Source of the DNA: Grammothele lineata | Taxonomy: Eukaryota; Basidiomycota; Agaricomycetes; Polyporales; Polyporaceae | Assembly (NCBI GenBank): GCA_002150815.3 | Contig: NDFF03000108.1 | Location: 1 to 64,000 of the forward strand | Reading direction: 5' to 3' | DNA length: 64,000 bases | Shown here: positions 45,860-58,426 of the stretch, piece after piece | Numbering within the stretch: position 1 is the stretch's first letter | Layout of the letters: each line of letters opens with the position of its first letter | The notes under the pieces: model-generated | The model's database searches: none | Told to the model about the DNA's origin: nothing | What the model saw: the letters and a program-made list of their open reading frames with translations, nothing else | Translations under genes and position numbers: made by a program

Positions 45860-47062
45860 GGTGGACGAAGGTAAGTCTGCCGTTGTCGCCGGATTCCTTG
45901 TCAGCTAGGAAGAACACCCGTTCAAACTGAAAACGCACAGGTCGCCATAGGATGATCGGGTTGGATACTGCGGGTCTCTGGGACTCAAAAGGCTTGGATG
46001 CGAGCTGGGGAGGCACAGGCGTTGCTCTCCGTCGTCGAATGAGGGGTGCAGCTTTATACCGACTCCGCTGTGTCATGAGACTTATCTATTACGGTAGTTT
46101 CTCAATTGCGTTGTCCTTTGGTCCCCTGGGATCATGTCGATGGCGGATCGCAAGGCACTACGGTACATCTGACCCCATAGCCTGTGAGGAGATGACAACC
46201 AGACACAAAAGAAGAAGGCGCTCTAGCAGATCATCGGGAAGCAGTAACGACGACGTCGAGTACGTCGATGCGTACACGACTGATAGCGCACGCGATTGTG
46301 GAAGAAGAACCGCCCGAGCGCTCAGAGAAATTGCCCAGTTCGGCTATGATGTTCTCAAGAAGTTCGGTGTCGTCCGCGGAAGAGAACACGAACAATATGC
46401 AAGCACAATGCGGGAACATTGCAACGTGCACATAGCGTAGCGCTGCCTGGCACAGCTGCTTTGTTCTCGTCGTCGTTGTCAGCGCTCGTCTCGAGTGCGC
46501 CCCAGTATTCGCGGGCGGCGGGCGCTTCTAAGTTGCTTCAGTCCGCCCTCAATCCAATACGAGTGCATGTCAAAAGAAAAACCCGAAGCTGCTAAGGCAA
46601 CGGCGTGTACTTATACAGTCCTTGCGAGGTGGTTCGCCTTCCCTTCCGGGATATACGAGCCTCGGCGCGTTCTTGAAGCCGTGATGTGAACCTTCAGCTC
46701 AATGGAGCTCATTGGCCGTGGAGAACGATACGTGGAAACCATTTCCATATAGCGGTGCACCGCATAGTTCCACAGAAGCACATCGTATGAAGCTAGTAGA
46801 GCAACGGGCCTCTTGGGTACTACTCTATCAAAGCGTTCTTCACGCTGTCGCGACGGAGGAAAATTCGAAGCACCCGAAACATCTCCTTGGCCAGAGTGTG
46901 CGGAGATACCCGAACAGGTGTCATTCAATTACAGGAAGATCGTACACGCATAATGGCCATCCGTTTCTACGCGTCAACCCGCCAACAAGGAAAAATGCTC
47001 ACGTATTCCAGCAACATACACCTCCTTCCAGACCCCCGCATCAGCCACCAGATCGTTATGCT
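45860..47062. other. Region with one doubtful small ORF
   Basis: A plus-strand frame from ATG 46192 to 46440 encodes an Arg/Ser-rich 82-residue peptide (start MTTRHKRRRRSSRSSG, then a helix-like ALREIAQFGYDVLKKFG). It has no known motif and could be a small nuclear protein or chance. Nothing else is recognised. Confidence 0.3.
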
Positions 47063-47696
47063 TCATCCACTGGTCGCACTGCGCTTCCTTCCGGCGGCAG
47101 CCTTCTTTGCCACGGCCTTCGGCTTCGGCTTCGGCTCTTGGGCTTTCTGCTTTTTGCACGACGTCTTTCCGGTCTTCGGTGTTTTGCGCTTCCTGCTGGT
47201 ACTGGACTTCTTATCTTCTACGGAAACAGCGCCTGGTTGGTCTGGGGTAAATTCACATATCTCGCTCTCCGACTCGGAATCTGAGATGGGATCCCAGATT
47301 CCCCCGTCGCTGAACTCAATGGGTTGACGGCACGGGTTGGGACTACGATTCCTGGATGAGCTTCAGTAGAACTCAAGTAGATATGGACATCCTACTTACG
47401 TGGTCAGGGTAGAAGTTATTGGTTTCTCAACCTCGGCCTCTAGATCCTCGAAGAATTTCACGTACCGCAACAGCTCAGTGTCACTACAATCTGAAGGTCA
47501 ACATCTCGGCCTATAAGTATATGGGAGAATAACTCACAATTCTTCAGTTCTCGAGTGGCGATGATCGTAAGTGGATTGTGACGAAGATCTATGCCGAACA
47601 GTAATGATACAGGGAATAGCAAGATCGACGCACAAAATCTACTCACGACGATTGGAGGTCGTTGATATTGAGTCGTGTCTTCGTCTGAGAGGACAT
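47063..47696 (-). CDS. Small lysine-rich, probably nuclear protein
   Basis: Function unknown; found by assembling four minus-strand exons (47696-47647, 47588-47538, 47483-47400, 47342-47063) that all join in phase to 154 residues. It starts MSSQTKTRLNINDLQSS, passes through an acidic helix ELLRYVKFFEDLEAEVEK, then SDSESE, and ends in a basic tail with KSSTSRKRKTPKTGK, PKPKPKAVAKKAAAGRKR and a TGA. The tail looks like a nuclear localisation or DNA-binding extension. Donors are GTGAGT, GTGAGT and GTAAGT. A TATA box (TATATAA, minus, 47774-47781) is 78 nt upstream of the ATG. The opposite-strand open frame here is its shadow. The third acceptor was chosen by phase. Confidence 0.68.
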
Positions 47697-49855
47697 TTCT
47701 AGAAGGGTATGAGAAACGACAATCCGGGGTTTATGATGTGGCGTGTATCTGGAGGAGCGGACGAAAAGCACAGTTATATATCAGCATATCTAGCCTTGAC
47801 CCTTGGCATGCGGTTTAAATAAACGTGTTCCAGATGACGGAACACTTTGAGGGGGTATCTGTGAAAGGAGGCGGCCACAACCATAAACTTTAAATGAATG
47901 ATGACAGTCCGGATTGTTCCCGGTGTCCCCCGAAACAATACAGGTTTGCAGTAGCTCCTTTGCCACTTCGTGAAGCTTGCTAAGGCTGAGTAGGCTTGCG
48001 AGTCAAAAGTTAAAACCCAATACTAGTGCGTCACGCTAGGTCCATTGGTATGCGGAGAATCAGTGGCGTCGGTCAAGGCACAAATGACGCGTAGATGGCA
48101 AAGCGGTCAATGCGTGAGTGGCTACACGTAAGCTCAAGAAGACGGGTTTACTGACTGGCAAGTTCAATGCTTCCCAAATGGGTTCGCGCCACTGCGAGAG
48201 ACTGAGGCTTGACTCATTCCGGCGGTAGAATTGGCACTGTGGCAACGCTAAGCCTCCAATAAGTAGTCGATCCGAATCTGAGTACTTAGTAGAGACCATC
48301 ATCATTAGTAGAACATACCCCTGGCAGATCCGCTGGCCACATAGAGATGCGAACATGATGAAAGACACAAGCCTAGTAAGGCCTAACAGGAAGAGTGCAC
48401 CAAGGCGTTTGGATTACCGAACGGTTAAACGACTTCGGTTCGGACTTGGAGGACCGATCATCCAGGATATCTGATCAGTCCACGTGGGTATCAAAACCCG
48501 TGACCTCGAAAAGGCGCCGGTTTTGGTGGAGGCGCGACCTGGCGCGACACGGGTGCTCGTCGCCGCGGTGCTACTCTTCTGACTGAGGCATCTCTCTCCT
48601 CCATCCTTGCTTGTCGCAATTTTATCTATACGCCTCCAAACCCTAGCTCGAAAATGCTTCTGCTCGTAGCCTTAGCGGACCTCCAACAGCTGCCGTCGCT
48701 GAGTGCGGGCAGAATCGTGGATTGAAGGCGTCGCGACGGACAATGGCTGTTACAGGAACACCAAATCTCTTGTACGACATCGTTTTCCTTCGTATGCAAA
48801 TCATCTACATATCGAGCCTATCTCCACGGAATGCGGCTACAGTGCGCTCCGGAGGCGTTTGTCCTCCCTCTGCCTTGTTGGAAGATTTCTGCGCCGTGTC
48901 ACCAGTAGGAGGCTCGCACCCCTCGGGCTGAGTCTTAGGCCATCACGATGGTCTCTGAAACACTTGAGAGCGATAATCGAGGGCTTCAAAGGCGGTACGT
49001 AGGCTTCAAATCCTCCGAGTCCGGTGGAAACGAAGAACTGAAGCGTCGCGCGCCCGCTCTGTTTGTTACAAGACATCTGAGCCCGTCTTTTTCGCAGTTT
49101 GACCGGAGCACTTTCGGAGGTGCACCAGTACCACTTCTCAATTATTCGAGGGGGCGTACACACGACACAATCCGGATGCGTCAGCCAAGGGGAGCTTCTC
49201 GAGATCGTTGCGCACTACACTGCTCTTTTGGCTTCAGTGAATAGGGATATCTGCGGATGGTGCGTGCGCCAGCGTGGCCCGCAAATGTCACTGTACATTC
49301 AAGTTGATGACCTCTAGACAGATTACCACAGGGCGTATCCTGTCGATGCTGTAGCTAGCAGTGAGTGCGCCCACGTCAGTATCGCATTTATGTTCGTATG
49401 TCGCGATTGCTTTATTCGCGGCGTGACACTCAGTGTTCCATTCGCACAGAAAATCAGAGCGCCTGGACTCTACTCTAGCCCACTCTTTTACTCGACACCA
49501 TCTCGTCAACGGCGTTCGGGTGGTTCTGTGCGCTCTACGTCTGCGACCTCGAGCGGACATTCTCATCGCCTCGCTCACTCGGCCGTCCATCTCGCCTTTT
49601 TTGCGATGTAGTGGTGCATCGCCGCTCTGGTCTCTATGTGTCTGGCCTGTTTCACCGGAGTCTTTCCCACATCCAGTATACGGAGCTTGTCCAACGCTCT
49701 GCAACCACTTTCAGGTGTTACTCGAACGCTCGACAGGAACTTGATAAATACCTCGTGCGGATCGTCCCGAGGAGCAACATCCCACATACTCTACATTCAC
49801 GTTCATCCACGTATACTCTCATCTTCACGAACTCGATCAGCACTTGATCAGCACT
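47697..49855. other. Gene-poor stretch
   Basis: Short frames only. A 72-codon frame at 49099-49317 (with HQYHFSIIRGG) has a protein-like composition but no motif that I know. The last 200 bases are the promoter of the secreted RlpA-like gene. Confidence 0.4.
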
Positions 49856-50340
49856 ATGCAGTTCAACACCATCCTCGCCGCTGTAGCTACCGCCCTCATG
49901 GCTGTCAGCTCTGCCCAGGCCTTCTCCGGCGATGGTGCGTTCTGCTCTCTGGCTCCCTTATGTTTCCGCCGAAACTCACGCTCATCGATTCATCCTACGC
50001 AGCTACCTACTACAACGCGGAGACCGGAAACGCTGGTGCATGCGGGAAGTTCATCAAGAACAGCCAGCACGCCGTCGCGCTGAACCCGACCCAGTACAAC
50101 AAGGGTGCTAACTGCGGGAAGACGATCAATGTGAAGTGTGAGTGCTGCATCCTTCGGTACTCCCAAGTCTCAAACTCACTCTATCTGGGCTCTGCAGACA
50201 AGGGCAAGTCGGTGACTGCCACGGTCATGGACTTGTGCCCCGAGTGTCACTCGGGCAGCATCGATCTCACACCGAGCGCGTTCAAGGAGCTTGCGCCGCT
50301 CATCGACGGCCGTATCAAGGTCGAGTGGGAGTTCGCATGA
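49856..50340 (+). CDS. Small secreted RlpA/barwin-like (double-psi beta-barrel) protein, copy 1
   Basis: A 118-residue secreted protein from three exons (49856-49934, 50003-50137, 50198-50340). The signal peptide is MQFNTILAAVATALMAVSSA with cleavage near AQA. The mature part, ATYYNAETGNAGACGKF, NCGKTINVK, DLCPECHSGSIDLTPSAF and KVEWEFA, is the expansin/barwin-type double-psi barrel seen in fungal proteins often named riboflavin-aldehyde-forming enzyme-like. Four cysteines (one each in ACGK and NCGK, two in CPEC) could form two disulfides. Enzyme activity is not established for the family as a whole; cell-wall or plant-wall binding is a fair guess. A second copy lies at 57023-57520. Confidence 0.88.
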
Positions 50341-51910
50341 AGCAACTTAACCTATCCTTGTAATTGTTGTACCCAGTATATTTTGCTCAGTGTATCTCTG
50401 CGGTGATATTTAAATGTTTATCCGATTCTAGCGTGCCTTCTCGGGCCCGGGGTTCTCAGCCCTTGGCATCCGAACTATCCGTCCTCTTACCGCCGCTTCT
50501 CGTTTTCTTGGGAGGACACTCACTGCAGTACACCATAGACTAGAAAACGCGCACTTCGTAAGAAGTTCGTCTCCAACTCGCTCAATTTCCATTACAGCCG
50601 TACAATCACTACCGGAAGAGCTCCGATCACCTTCAAGTCCCAGGCCTTCGAAGGCATTGCACAAGATGAAACGACTTCAGTTTTCACCAAGTAGACCCGG
50701 AGGCATGTTGAAGCTCCGGCTATCATTTTTTCTATGGTCTGTTCGCCTAAATCAAGCAACGAGCACATCGCTGAAGCCTTCACACGTCTGCGCTGTCTGA
50801 CGCAGCTCTCAGCGTCTGCGGTGTCTACTAGTTTCTCCATCGTTGAAGCATCATGCATCTTACGCGCGTCCTGTATGTAGCTGTGCCGTCCACATCCGAG
50901 TGTGCAAAGGCTCTCCATTACAAGCATATATAGCACCTCCATCGTGGCCCGCGTGCTGTTCCGCTGAGCTCAGAATTCAACTAAGATCCTATACTCCAAG
51001 CACCGTCAGAATATCTCCTCGCCATTTACCGGTGGATCCCGCTGTCAGCGGGCGAGGCAGTGTGAGTGTGAGAGTAGTACCATGCGCGTCAGATGCTCGG
51101 CATTCAGTGTTGGGCGTTGGGCATGGGGTGGGAGCCCGGCAGTCCAGCGTCCGGTGCGGTGCTTCTTGACCCTGAGCGTCTCCAATCCGACATGTGCGCC
51201 GTCTGAGGACCGACTAGGATGTCGGGGATCGAGGAGACTTGTCTTCACAGAATCTGCGCGCCTCAACGGCGGCCTATAGTTGAACTCCACAGCGCGGTTA
51301 CATATGGGGCTGCGGCTAGAAGAGGCGTTTGCGCCCATTGATAAATATATTGAGTTCGAGGGTACTCACTGCCACTAACGCCGATGTACTCGATACCCTG
51401 CCGACGGAATCAAGGATATTGCATGCGGTGCAGGCTTCTAACTCATCAGAGGCTTGTCTGCGGCGCCGCTCACGTTCCATGTCTACGTCCCCTCCCTCCT
51501 GGCCCTCCACTTTTCGCATGCGCCGTATGAGGTGTCTTCCGTTGTCGCCGGCCTCAGGATCCGCGCGCGATTATTCTATTCAACACTCCGAATCCAATTG
51601 AACTCCTCAGCGACTGATCGATTCGACGGTACACACAGAACAGGGAATCAATGTCTCATCGTTGGACGTGTGATACCCATGGCGAAGAAGCTCTAATAGA
51701 TGCGCCAGGGCACTGTAGTCGCGAGGCTCGAGATGAGAAAGTTGGAAGACCTGTGCCATTCTTGACGAGTAGCCTGCGATCTGTCATCATGAGACGTGGT
51801 CGAACGAAGGAAGTAGAACTTTATTTCGTACTGATATAGTGACCCCTCGGACGCTCATCTAGAGGATCGTTCCTATCTCTCACTCCAACCAACCTGTCTG
51901 TGATATCTGC
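50341..51910. other. Intergenic region
   Basis: No gene recognised on either strand; open frames up to 116 codons lack motifs. Confidence 0.45.
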
Positions 51911-54900
51911 ATGGTGCTACTGCACTCGGTCCTCGTACTCGCTTTCCTAATTGTGCTCAGCCGCGCACAAGATGTACCTCAGACACTTTTTCCCGCTGCT
52001 ATTCCCCTAGCAGTTAGTTCCCCATATCTCAACACTTGGCACAAGGTCTTCAACACTAATGGGTCCCTGCCTCAATCATGGCCTACGTTCTGGAGCGGGG
52101 CTGTAAGTTTCCTTCCCCAGCTTCTGCAATGTTCATGTTATTTTCTTCCGGTTCTAGTCTTCTACGGGCTGGGCAGGCAGGATTAGAATCGACGGTGTCT
52201 CGTACGCTTGGATGGGCTGGGATCCAGGACAGCAAGAACCTTCGCTCAATCTAAGTACCCAAGTTAGAAACGTTCAGATAACCCCAACAAGATCTATCTA
52301 CACGATGAGAACAGGCCCTATGGACGTCACTATCACCTTCCTTTCACCTGTAGAGGTTCGTACGAGACACACTCATGGCATGCACATCTACTGTACAATT
52401 AATCCTTTTACGCGGCTGAAGCCCTCAGACTGGGTCAAGCAGTCGCTTCCCTTCTCGTATGTTTCTCTTGAAGCTACGTCGAATGACGGGAATCCGCACG
52501 ATGTACAAGTTTATTCCGACATATCAGCTGGTGACTCAATACTTGATCCAAATTCTCTTCAATCTTCTAATCTGTACCAAATAGAATGGGCGTCCGGTAA
52601 CAGGTCCTCTGCAGTGAATTGGCGTCAAGAAAGTAGTAGTTCGAGTGTCTTCGTTCAAATCAGTCTTCAAAATCCAGCACAATATACGGAGAATTCAAAT
52701 CAAGCACAAGACGGGACTGTCTATTACGCTATGCCAGCCGTGAGTAGCTGTATGGCATCTCTGTTCCGAATGCACATCTTGACTTGGGATTGACCTTATT
52801 CTTGAAGTCTCCACTGCTGACATGGCAGTTCGGGGAAGATGGGCAAACTCGGAGCCTCTTTGACAGTACTGGAGTGCTGAACAGCAATCAAACTACTCAA
52901 TCCGGCCCAATTCAACCAGTGTAACACTTATGATAACTCGCCGCTATATAATATTCTGACTACTGTATTTCTATACAGATTCACCGTCTTTGCACTCTCA
53001 GTCAATCTAGGAGCCATTCGTGCAACATCGTCTCCTGTGGTGTGGTCCGTGGGTTTTGTAAGGAACCCGGTCATCCAATATGCAACGGCCCAAGGGAATA
53101 TAGAGCTCCGAAAACCTTTCTTTACCACACATTATTCAACAGCTGCCGGAATAGTCTCGGTCGTAGGTTTCCACATCCTCTCATTTTCACTTGAACCTCA
53201 CAACTGATTACTTCGTTCACAGATCGACGATTTCGTCTCTGGGTTTTCATCAGCTCACGACCGCGCCGTTACACTCGATCAAAGTCTCATGGACAGCGCT
53301 GGGAAAATCTCTTCTAACTATAGAGATCTAGTGTCCCTCACAACACGACAAGCGATGGCTGCAATGGATATTACAGTCGAGGAAAGTAGCTTGGAAGTCA
53401 AAACCTTTCTTAAGGATATTGGCGGGTCTGGGTGCGTCCCCCACTTAAATTCAGATATGCATTCACACTTACACTGTTCGTTTGTACTGACACTGGCAGG
53501 CGCGTGAATGCTATAGAGAGGTTGTATGAGGCCATGCCCGCATATCTTTACTTGAATGCTTCTATACTTGGTAGCATGCTCGTCCCCCTCCTCGAGTCTC
53601 AAGATCAACTCACCATTCAGTCGTATGCTCTCCTTGATGTCGGTAAGCGAATTCTCTTAGCTTGTATACTGCTGCATTGGTTTGACCTGTGTCAGGGTTT
53701 TTTTGGCCTAATGCATCCGTCGACCAGAGGATCAATGTCGAGCCCGAACATGGCATAGACAGTGGGTATCTCATCTGCGGAGCAAGGGGTCATTTTCTGA
53801 AGCCAAGTCCACAGAGACAGCGAACATGCTTATCATGATGTATGCACACGCCCGGTTTACGGGGAACGGAGACTTGCTCTCTCAGCATGTACGTGCTTCC
53901 TCGAGCTTGAAAATCGGTAATTTTGACTTTTGAGCTTCAGTACGAGGTAGCAAAACGGTGGGGCAACTATCTGATTGACATGACGACTCCTATTCCAAAT
54001 CTTGGTTCTCAGTGCGTGCACACATTTCTTTCTCCCTACATACACAATTTTGAATCACTCTTAGGACACCGATAGACCAAGCGTCGTTCCGAAATCAGAC
54101 AAATCTGGCATTGAAATCTATCATTGCCATTCAAGCCATGTCAGAGATCAGCCGCGTGATGGAGCATGAGGATGATGCGGGTGTATACCAGGTCAGTTGC
54201 TGTCTGTTATCCTCGTAAACTTCGGCTCCTGAGCGGTTTCCGATATTTGGAAGAGTAATGCAACTGCGCTCATGGGCCAATGGGAAGCATTAGCACTATC
54301 TTCAGACAACTCGAGCATTCTCGCGCAGTTCGGCTCGGACGACAGCTCATGGTCGTTGATGTATAATATATACGCGGATGTTCTACTAGGCACCCATTTG
54401 ATACCATCCGCCGTAAGTTCAAACAGTATGCTCATGTGTATCGCGCTCACAGTGTACCGGTGTTCTTGCCGTATAGATCTTAGATGGCCATACGCAGACT
54501 CTCAAGAATCGTCTAGCATTTGGCAAGTAGAATTGCCTCAGGGAACTCAAAATAGAGGCTCATCGAAAGGACTATAGCCCCAAAGTTTGGACTTCCTATA
54601 GACAGTACCGCGGGCATCTACAGTAGTACAGGTGAGTTCCGCTTTCTTTTCCATTGCATCCATTTCATGAATTTTTGGGTACTTCAGCTTGGACAATGTT
54701 CACTGCAGCGGCAGTGACGGATCCCAGTGTCCGTGACCAACTCATACAGGGAGTGTGGAACAGAGCGAACTTCAACCAGACGCAGGAGGCTTTCTTAGAC
54801 TATTACGATGATGATACGGGCAACACTCGCGCTACGGATGGAAATGCAGGGTGAGCTATTTCACTTTCGCCTTTAGCTCAGCAACATTTACTCAAGATGC

Positions 54901-55701
54901 TGTAACTCAGTCCCAGCGTCGGCTCTATGTTCTCCCTTCTAGCCTTAACGTGGGTAAAACTGACGTTAGTGTGTTCCATCCATTCACCATCGCATGATAC
55001 CTTCCAGTATAGCAAACCAGACGATCACATTCACCAACAGTAGCGACAGTAATGGCACTACTCCAGGGGTCGGTGGTACGCATGGCTCCAACCCCAAAGG
55101 CGGTTCAGGCAGCCGACGCACCAACATAGGCGCCATCGTCGGCGGCGCAGTCGGAGGGATCGTGGTGCTTGCAATCGGCACTGCCGGGGTATTCTACATT
55201 CGACGCGCCAAGAAGCGTTACCATCCGCCAGGTTACGAATTGCCATGCAACGCCGTATGTAACGAATCCCTACATGCGACCGGTGGAGGTGAAGGAACCG
55301 CCACGATGGAGGACCTCTCCACGGAGGACCTCTCCACGGGGATGGAGTCCTCGAGCGCGCCACGGGACCTTCAAAATCTTGGACAATCAGCAGCCCACGG
55401 TTGGACGAAGTCTCAGGAAGCTGGCATTAGACCCGAGCCACAAAGACCGAACCCCGAGGCATCTACCCCTAGCGTGTTCGGGGCGACCCTGCCCTCGGAA
55501 GAGTTGTCCACTGCTGGCAGTGGTAGGCACCGCTCGCTATACGGTGGCACGGAGGCAAGCGTAGGCGCGCCCTCAGTCGCAGTTACGGAGGACGTGACAC
55601 AATTGCGAGAGGAGGTGCAGAACATACGAAGAGTAATGCAGCAGATGCATGCGGAGCGTTTCGTGGAGCAGCCTGAGAGTCCGCCAGAGTACACAGCGTA
55701 G
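51911..55701 (+). CDS. GtaA-like glutaminase with C-terminal membrane anchor
   Basis: Secreted glutaminase A family (DUF4965/DUF5127/DUF1793 type), thought to deamidate extracellular glutamine. Seventeen exons, all in phase, give 940 residues: 51911-52102, 52158-52355, 52422-52739, 52829-52920, 52979-53162, 53223-53431, 53500-53642, 53696-53761, 53821-53888, 53941-54011, 54065-54191, 54254-54412, 54477-54522, 54578-54631, 54688-54850, 54911-54949, 55008-55701. The signal peptide ends near SRAQ. Family landmarks: PLAVSSPYLNTW, GWAGRIRIDG, DWVKQSLPFSYV, FPNAS-type and NMLIMMYAHARF blocks, WGNYLIDMTTPIPNL, YNIYADVLLGT and GLPIDSTAGIY. Intron 13 (54523-54577) is GC-AG. The tail has a Gly/Ser linker, one membrane helix (about 750-772), stop-transfer RRAKKR and about 165 cytoplasmic residues. 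Confidence 0.88.
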
Positions 55702-57022
55702 TCGTAGACATTCCGAGTCATTATGCACTACATTACAGCCGATCTTTGGAGGTCTTTCTATGTAGGATATGACTTTGATACTGAGTGTCTGCAGAGGAAC
55801 AAGGGTCAACATTCGAGTTACGTGCGGTACGGTTGAAAGGTTAAACTGAAGCGCGGCGTCCGAGTCGGAGAACGAGTCCAAGTTCCCTTGGATAGACGCC
55901 GAGCTGCAAGCCTTCGAACCTCGGCCGGTTCGGCTATACAGCTATCGCCGGTTCCAGCCAGAAGCCACGTGGCGGGCCGCGCCCCGAAGGAGGCGCTTGC
56001 TGGCAGCAGGCGACTGTCGTCTGACTCTCAGCCGGCCGCCTGGCGACGACTACTTACTCGTTCTCGACACTCGTCTGGCAAGACTCTCCCTCAATATGTG
56101 CGATAATTCGTATGGCTTAGAGATTCGACGAAACTGCGCTCTCCAGGAGCCATCTCGTGCTCGGACTCAGGCTCGCAAAAGCATCGGACTCGGAAGTTCC
56201 TCTACCGCACAGATATCCGTGGCTGCTACAGTTCACCTCAATCCTCACGCCCAGTGTGAAGAAGCTCACTCGGATCTATCACAACTATTTCTAGAGCCAT
56301 AAGACTCCAGCCATTTATTCCTATCAACAATTCGAACTTAGCTCCAAGATGTGAAGAATGGCATGCGAGACCTTTGAATGCATGGCACACGACGAGGTGG
56401 CTTGATGCTTTACACCGGGCTGACCTCTAGGAATGTCTTACCGCTCTATCCATGCCCCTACCACTAGGTCTACTTGAAAGCGAGGAGTACTAGTGTTACA
56501 ATGCTCCAACCTTCAAACCTCCGCGATTTTGACGGCCTCCCGAGTCAATGGTACGTCCGATGATTTCTCTCGTGTATGCTATTCTGACGACGTACAGTCC
56601 GGAAACAGCGCATGGATCGGCCTCTTAGCCCCACTTGGCTCCGCTCTCTGGCGGCGAACGAAACATCGGAGTCGTGGTTACGGCGCGCACCAGAGAGCAA
56701 AATCCTGTTTATGTCTCCCTCGACACCAGCCTGACCTTTGACGAGGATCCGCCGCTTCAGCGCTGGGTGATCGCCCCGACAGTCACCGGAAAGTGAGTGG
56801 AGTACTCATCCGCTGGTATGTCCTCACATATCGGGTGCGCTTACAACATAGGAGCTCTATCCCGCGTTCTCTAGCCTGATGGGAGTGGGACGTTCCGCGC
56901 CATCGGCGGCACGTCAGAGGTACAAATACCCTTGAGCAAACTCAGTCCAGCTGCAAGAACCCAGTCTTATCCAGATCATCCACTCGTCTTCTTAGTTGTT
57001 CTTTCCTCTCACCGCCAACAAT
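55702..57022. other. Intergenic region with a possible gene fragment
   Basis: Mostly short frames. Around 56501-56879 three exon-like pieces occur: ATG 56501 to a GTACGT donor at 56551, a piece near 56620-56793 with VVVTARTREQNPVYVSLDTS and a GTGAGT donor, and a short last piece ending TGA near 56879. I could not join pieces one and two in a common frame, so this is a relic or an unresolved gene. The family is not recognised. Confidence 0.35.
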
Positions 57023-57520
57023 ATGCAGTTTAAGAACGTCCTCGCTGTCGTCATCGCCGCTATGGCCGTCGGCTCTGCGCACTGTGCCGCCCCGACCGGA
57101 GAGGGTACGAGCCGTAGCACTCATTATTGTTCAAATATCCTGATCCATCTTCCGCTGCTACAGCCACTCACACCCTCACCGACGGCCGCAAAGGTGCTTG
57201 CGGGAAGCCCATCAGCAACAGCGACACCGTCGTCGCCCTGCCCCAGAAGCAATACGCGAACGGTGCCAACTGTGGCCGTGTCATCAACGTCAAGGGTGAG
57301 CTTCTCTTCTCCTCTACGTACACGGTGCCATGCGTACGCTCGGTCGTGTTCAATGGGCTGATGCCGACGCCTCGTAGCGGGGAGCAAGGATGTGAACGCG
57401 CTGGTCCTCGACAAGTGCACCAGCTGCAAGCCGGGAGATATCGACCTGTCGACGGCTGCCTTTAAGGAGCTCGCGCCGCTCGATCAGAAGGAGGTGAAGG
57501 TCGTGTGGAACATCGTTTGA
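57023..57520 (+). CDS. Small secreted RlpA/barwin-like protein, copy 2
   Basis: Three exons (57023-57104, 57164-57295, 57378-57520) encode 118 residues, exactly the length of copy 1 at 49856, with the same intron positions and phases. The signal peptide is MQFKNVLAVVIAAMAVGSA. The mature protein has GACGKPI, NCGRVINVK, DKCTSCKPGDIDLSTAAF and KVVWNIV, so the four cysteines of the double-psi barrel are kept (CPEC becomes CTSC). The last-exon acceptor (57377) was chosen by phase. Function as for copy 1: extracellular, biochemical role open. Confidence 0.87.
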
Positions 57521-58426
57521 AGCGGGTACCCTTCCATACATTCTCTGTAGCTTCTACCAGAGACCGGGGGAGATCTAATGAACGACCATCGCGAGCGTTC
57601 GAACTTGTAAACAATCGTTCAACGCAATCTAGTACCGGAAATAGGGTGAACGCCATCGAGCCTGGTCGTATCGGTAAAGGAAGCAGAGCGGACGCTTCAC
57701 TCTGACAAACTGTCTGTTGTCATCATGTTACAAATGCTGCGGCACGATTGCAGGTGAGTGTCGAGACCGCTATTGTGAATCCCCGGGATTAACACAGTTT
57801 GTACTTGAGGCGTACTAGTCACTCGTCTGCGGCACCGCCCCAGGAAATCGAGGCACGGACCACGGAAGCACAAAACGCCTCGGTGAGGGGCGCAGACTAG
57901 AGGCAAACAAAAAAGGTGACTGGCCAATGGCAGCCGCCCGATCCCGCGGTTAGTGGGTGTTCGTTCGAGATCCGAGGCCAAAGCATCCACTTTCGCCAAA
58001 CGCCCTTTCTTTTCGATTTTCCCAAAGCTATACTCCCGCCAAGCGATTGCGGTTTCGTGGCCACACTAACAGGCACGGGAAAGGGTCTCCATGCGTTATA
58101 AATCTCGAAGGTAGCGAGCAATCCACCCCCACCTCGAACGACTATTGATTCTGCATCACCGTGCCCCCGCGTCGATTTGCGCCTGCGCCCCTGAGTTCGT
58201 TCTCCGTGCTTCGTTCTCGTTCCCCTGAAAACCCCCAAGCATATAATTGAAGTCTTGACATTTCTACTCTGAAACCTCGTCGTTTCCTACACCCTCATTT
58301 TTCCGCCACCGTAATCTTTTTGTTCTGGTGCGTCGCTCGGTCCCTTCACGTCACGCCGCCAGACGCACGCACTGACCCACAGCCTTGACCTCAGTCTTAT
58401 CCAACTCAACCACGCTCGTTCCAGCT
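57521..58426. other. Promoter region of the coiled-coil gene
   Basis: No gene seen. A TTATAAAT TATA-like element near 58097 and pyrimidine-rich DNA up to 58426 fit a promoter and 5' UTR. Confidence 0.45.

Noticed and set aside
46887..47327. 146-codon plus-strand frame with hydrophobic stretch
   Set aside because: It is the reverse strand of the lysine-rich exon of the minus-strand gene at 47063-47696.
53696..53888. Apparent frameshift in the glutaminase gene between exons 8 and 9
   Set aside because: Using the GTATCT donor at 53766 breaks the frame, but the GTGGGT donor at 53762 restores it and gives a normal NMLIM block, so the gene is intact.
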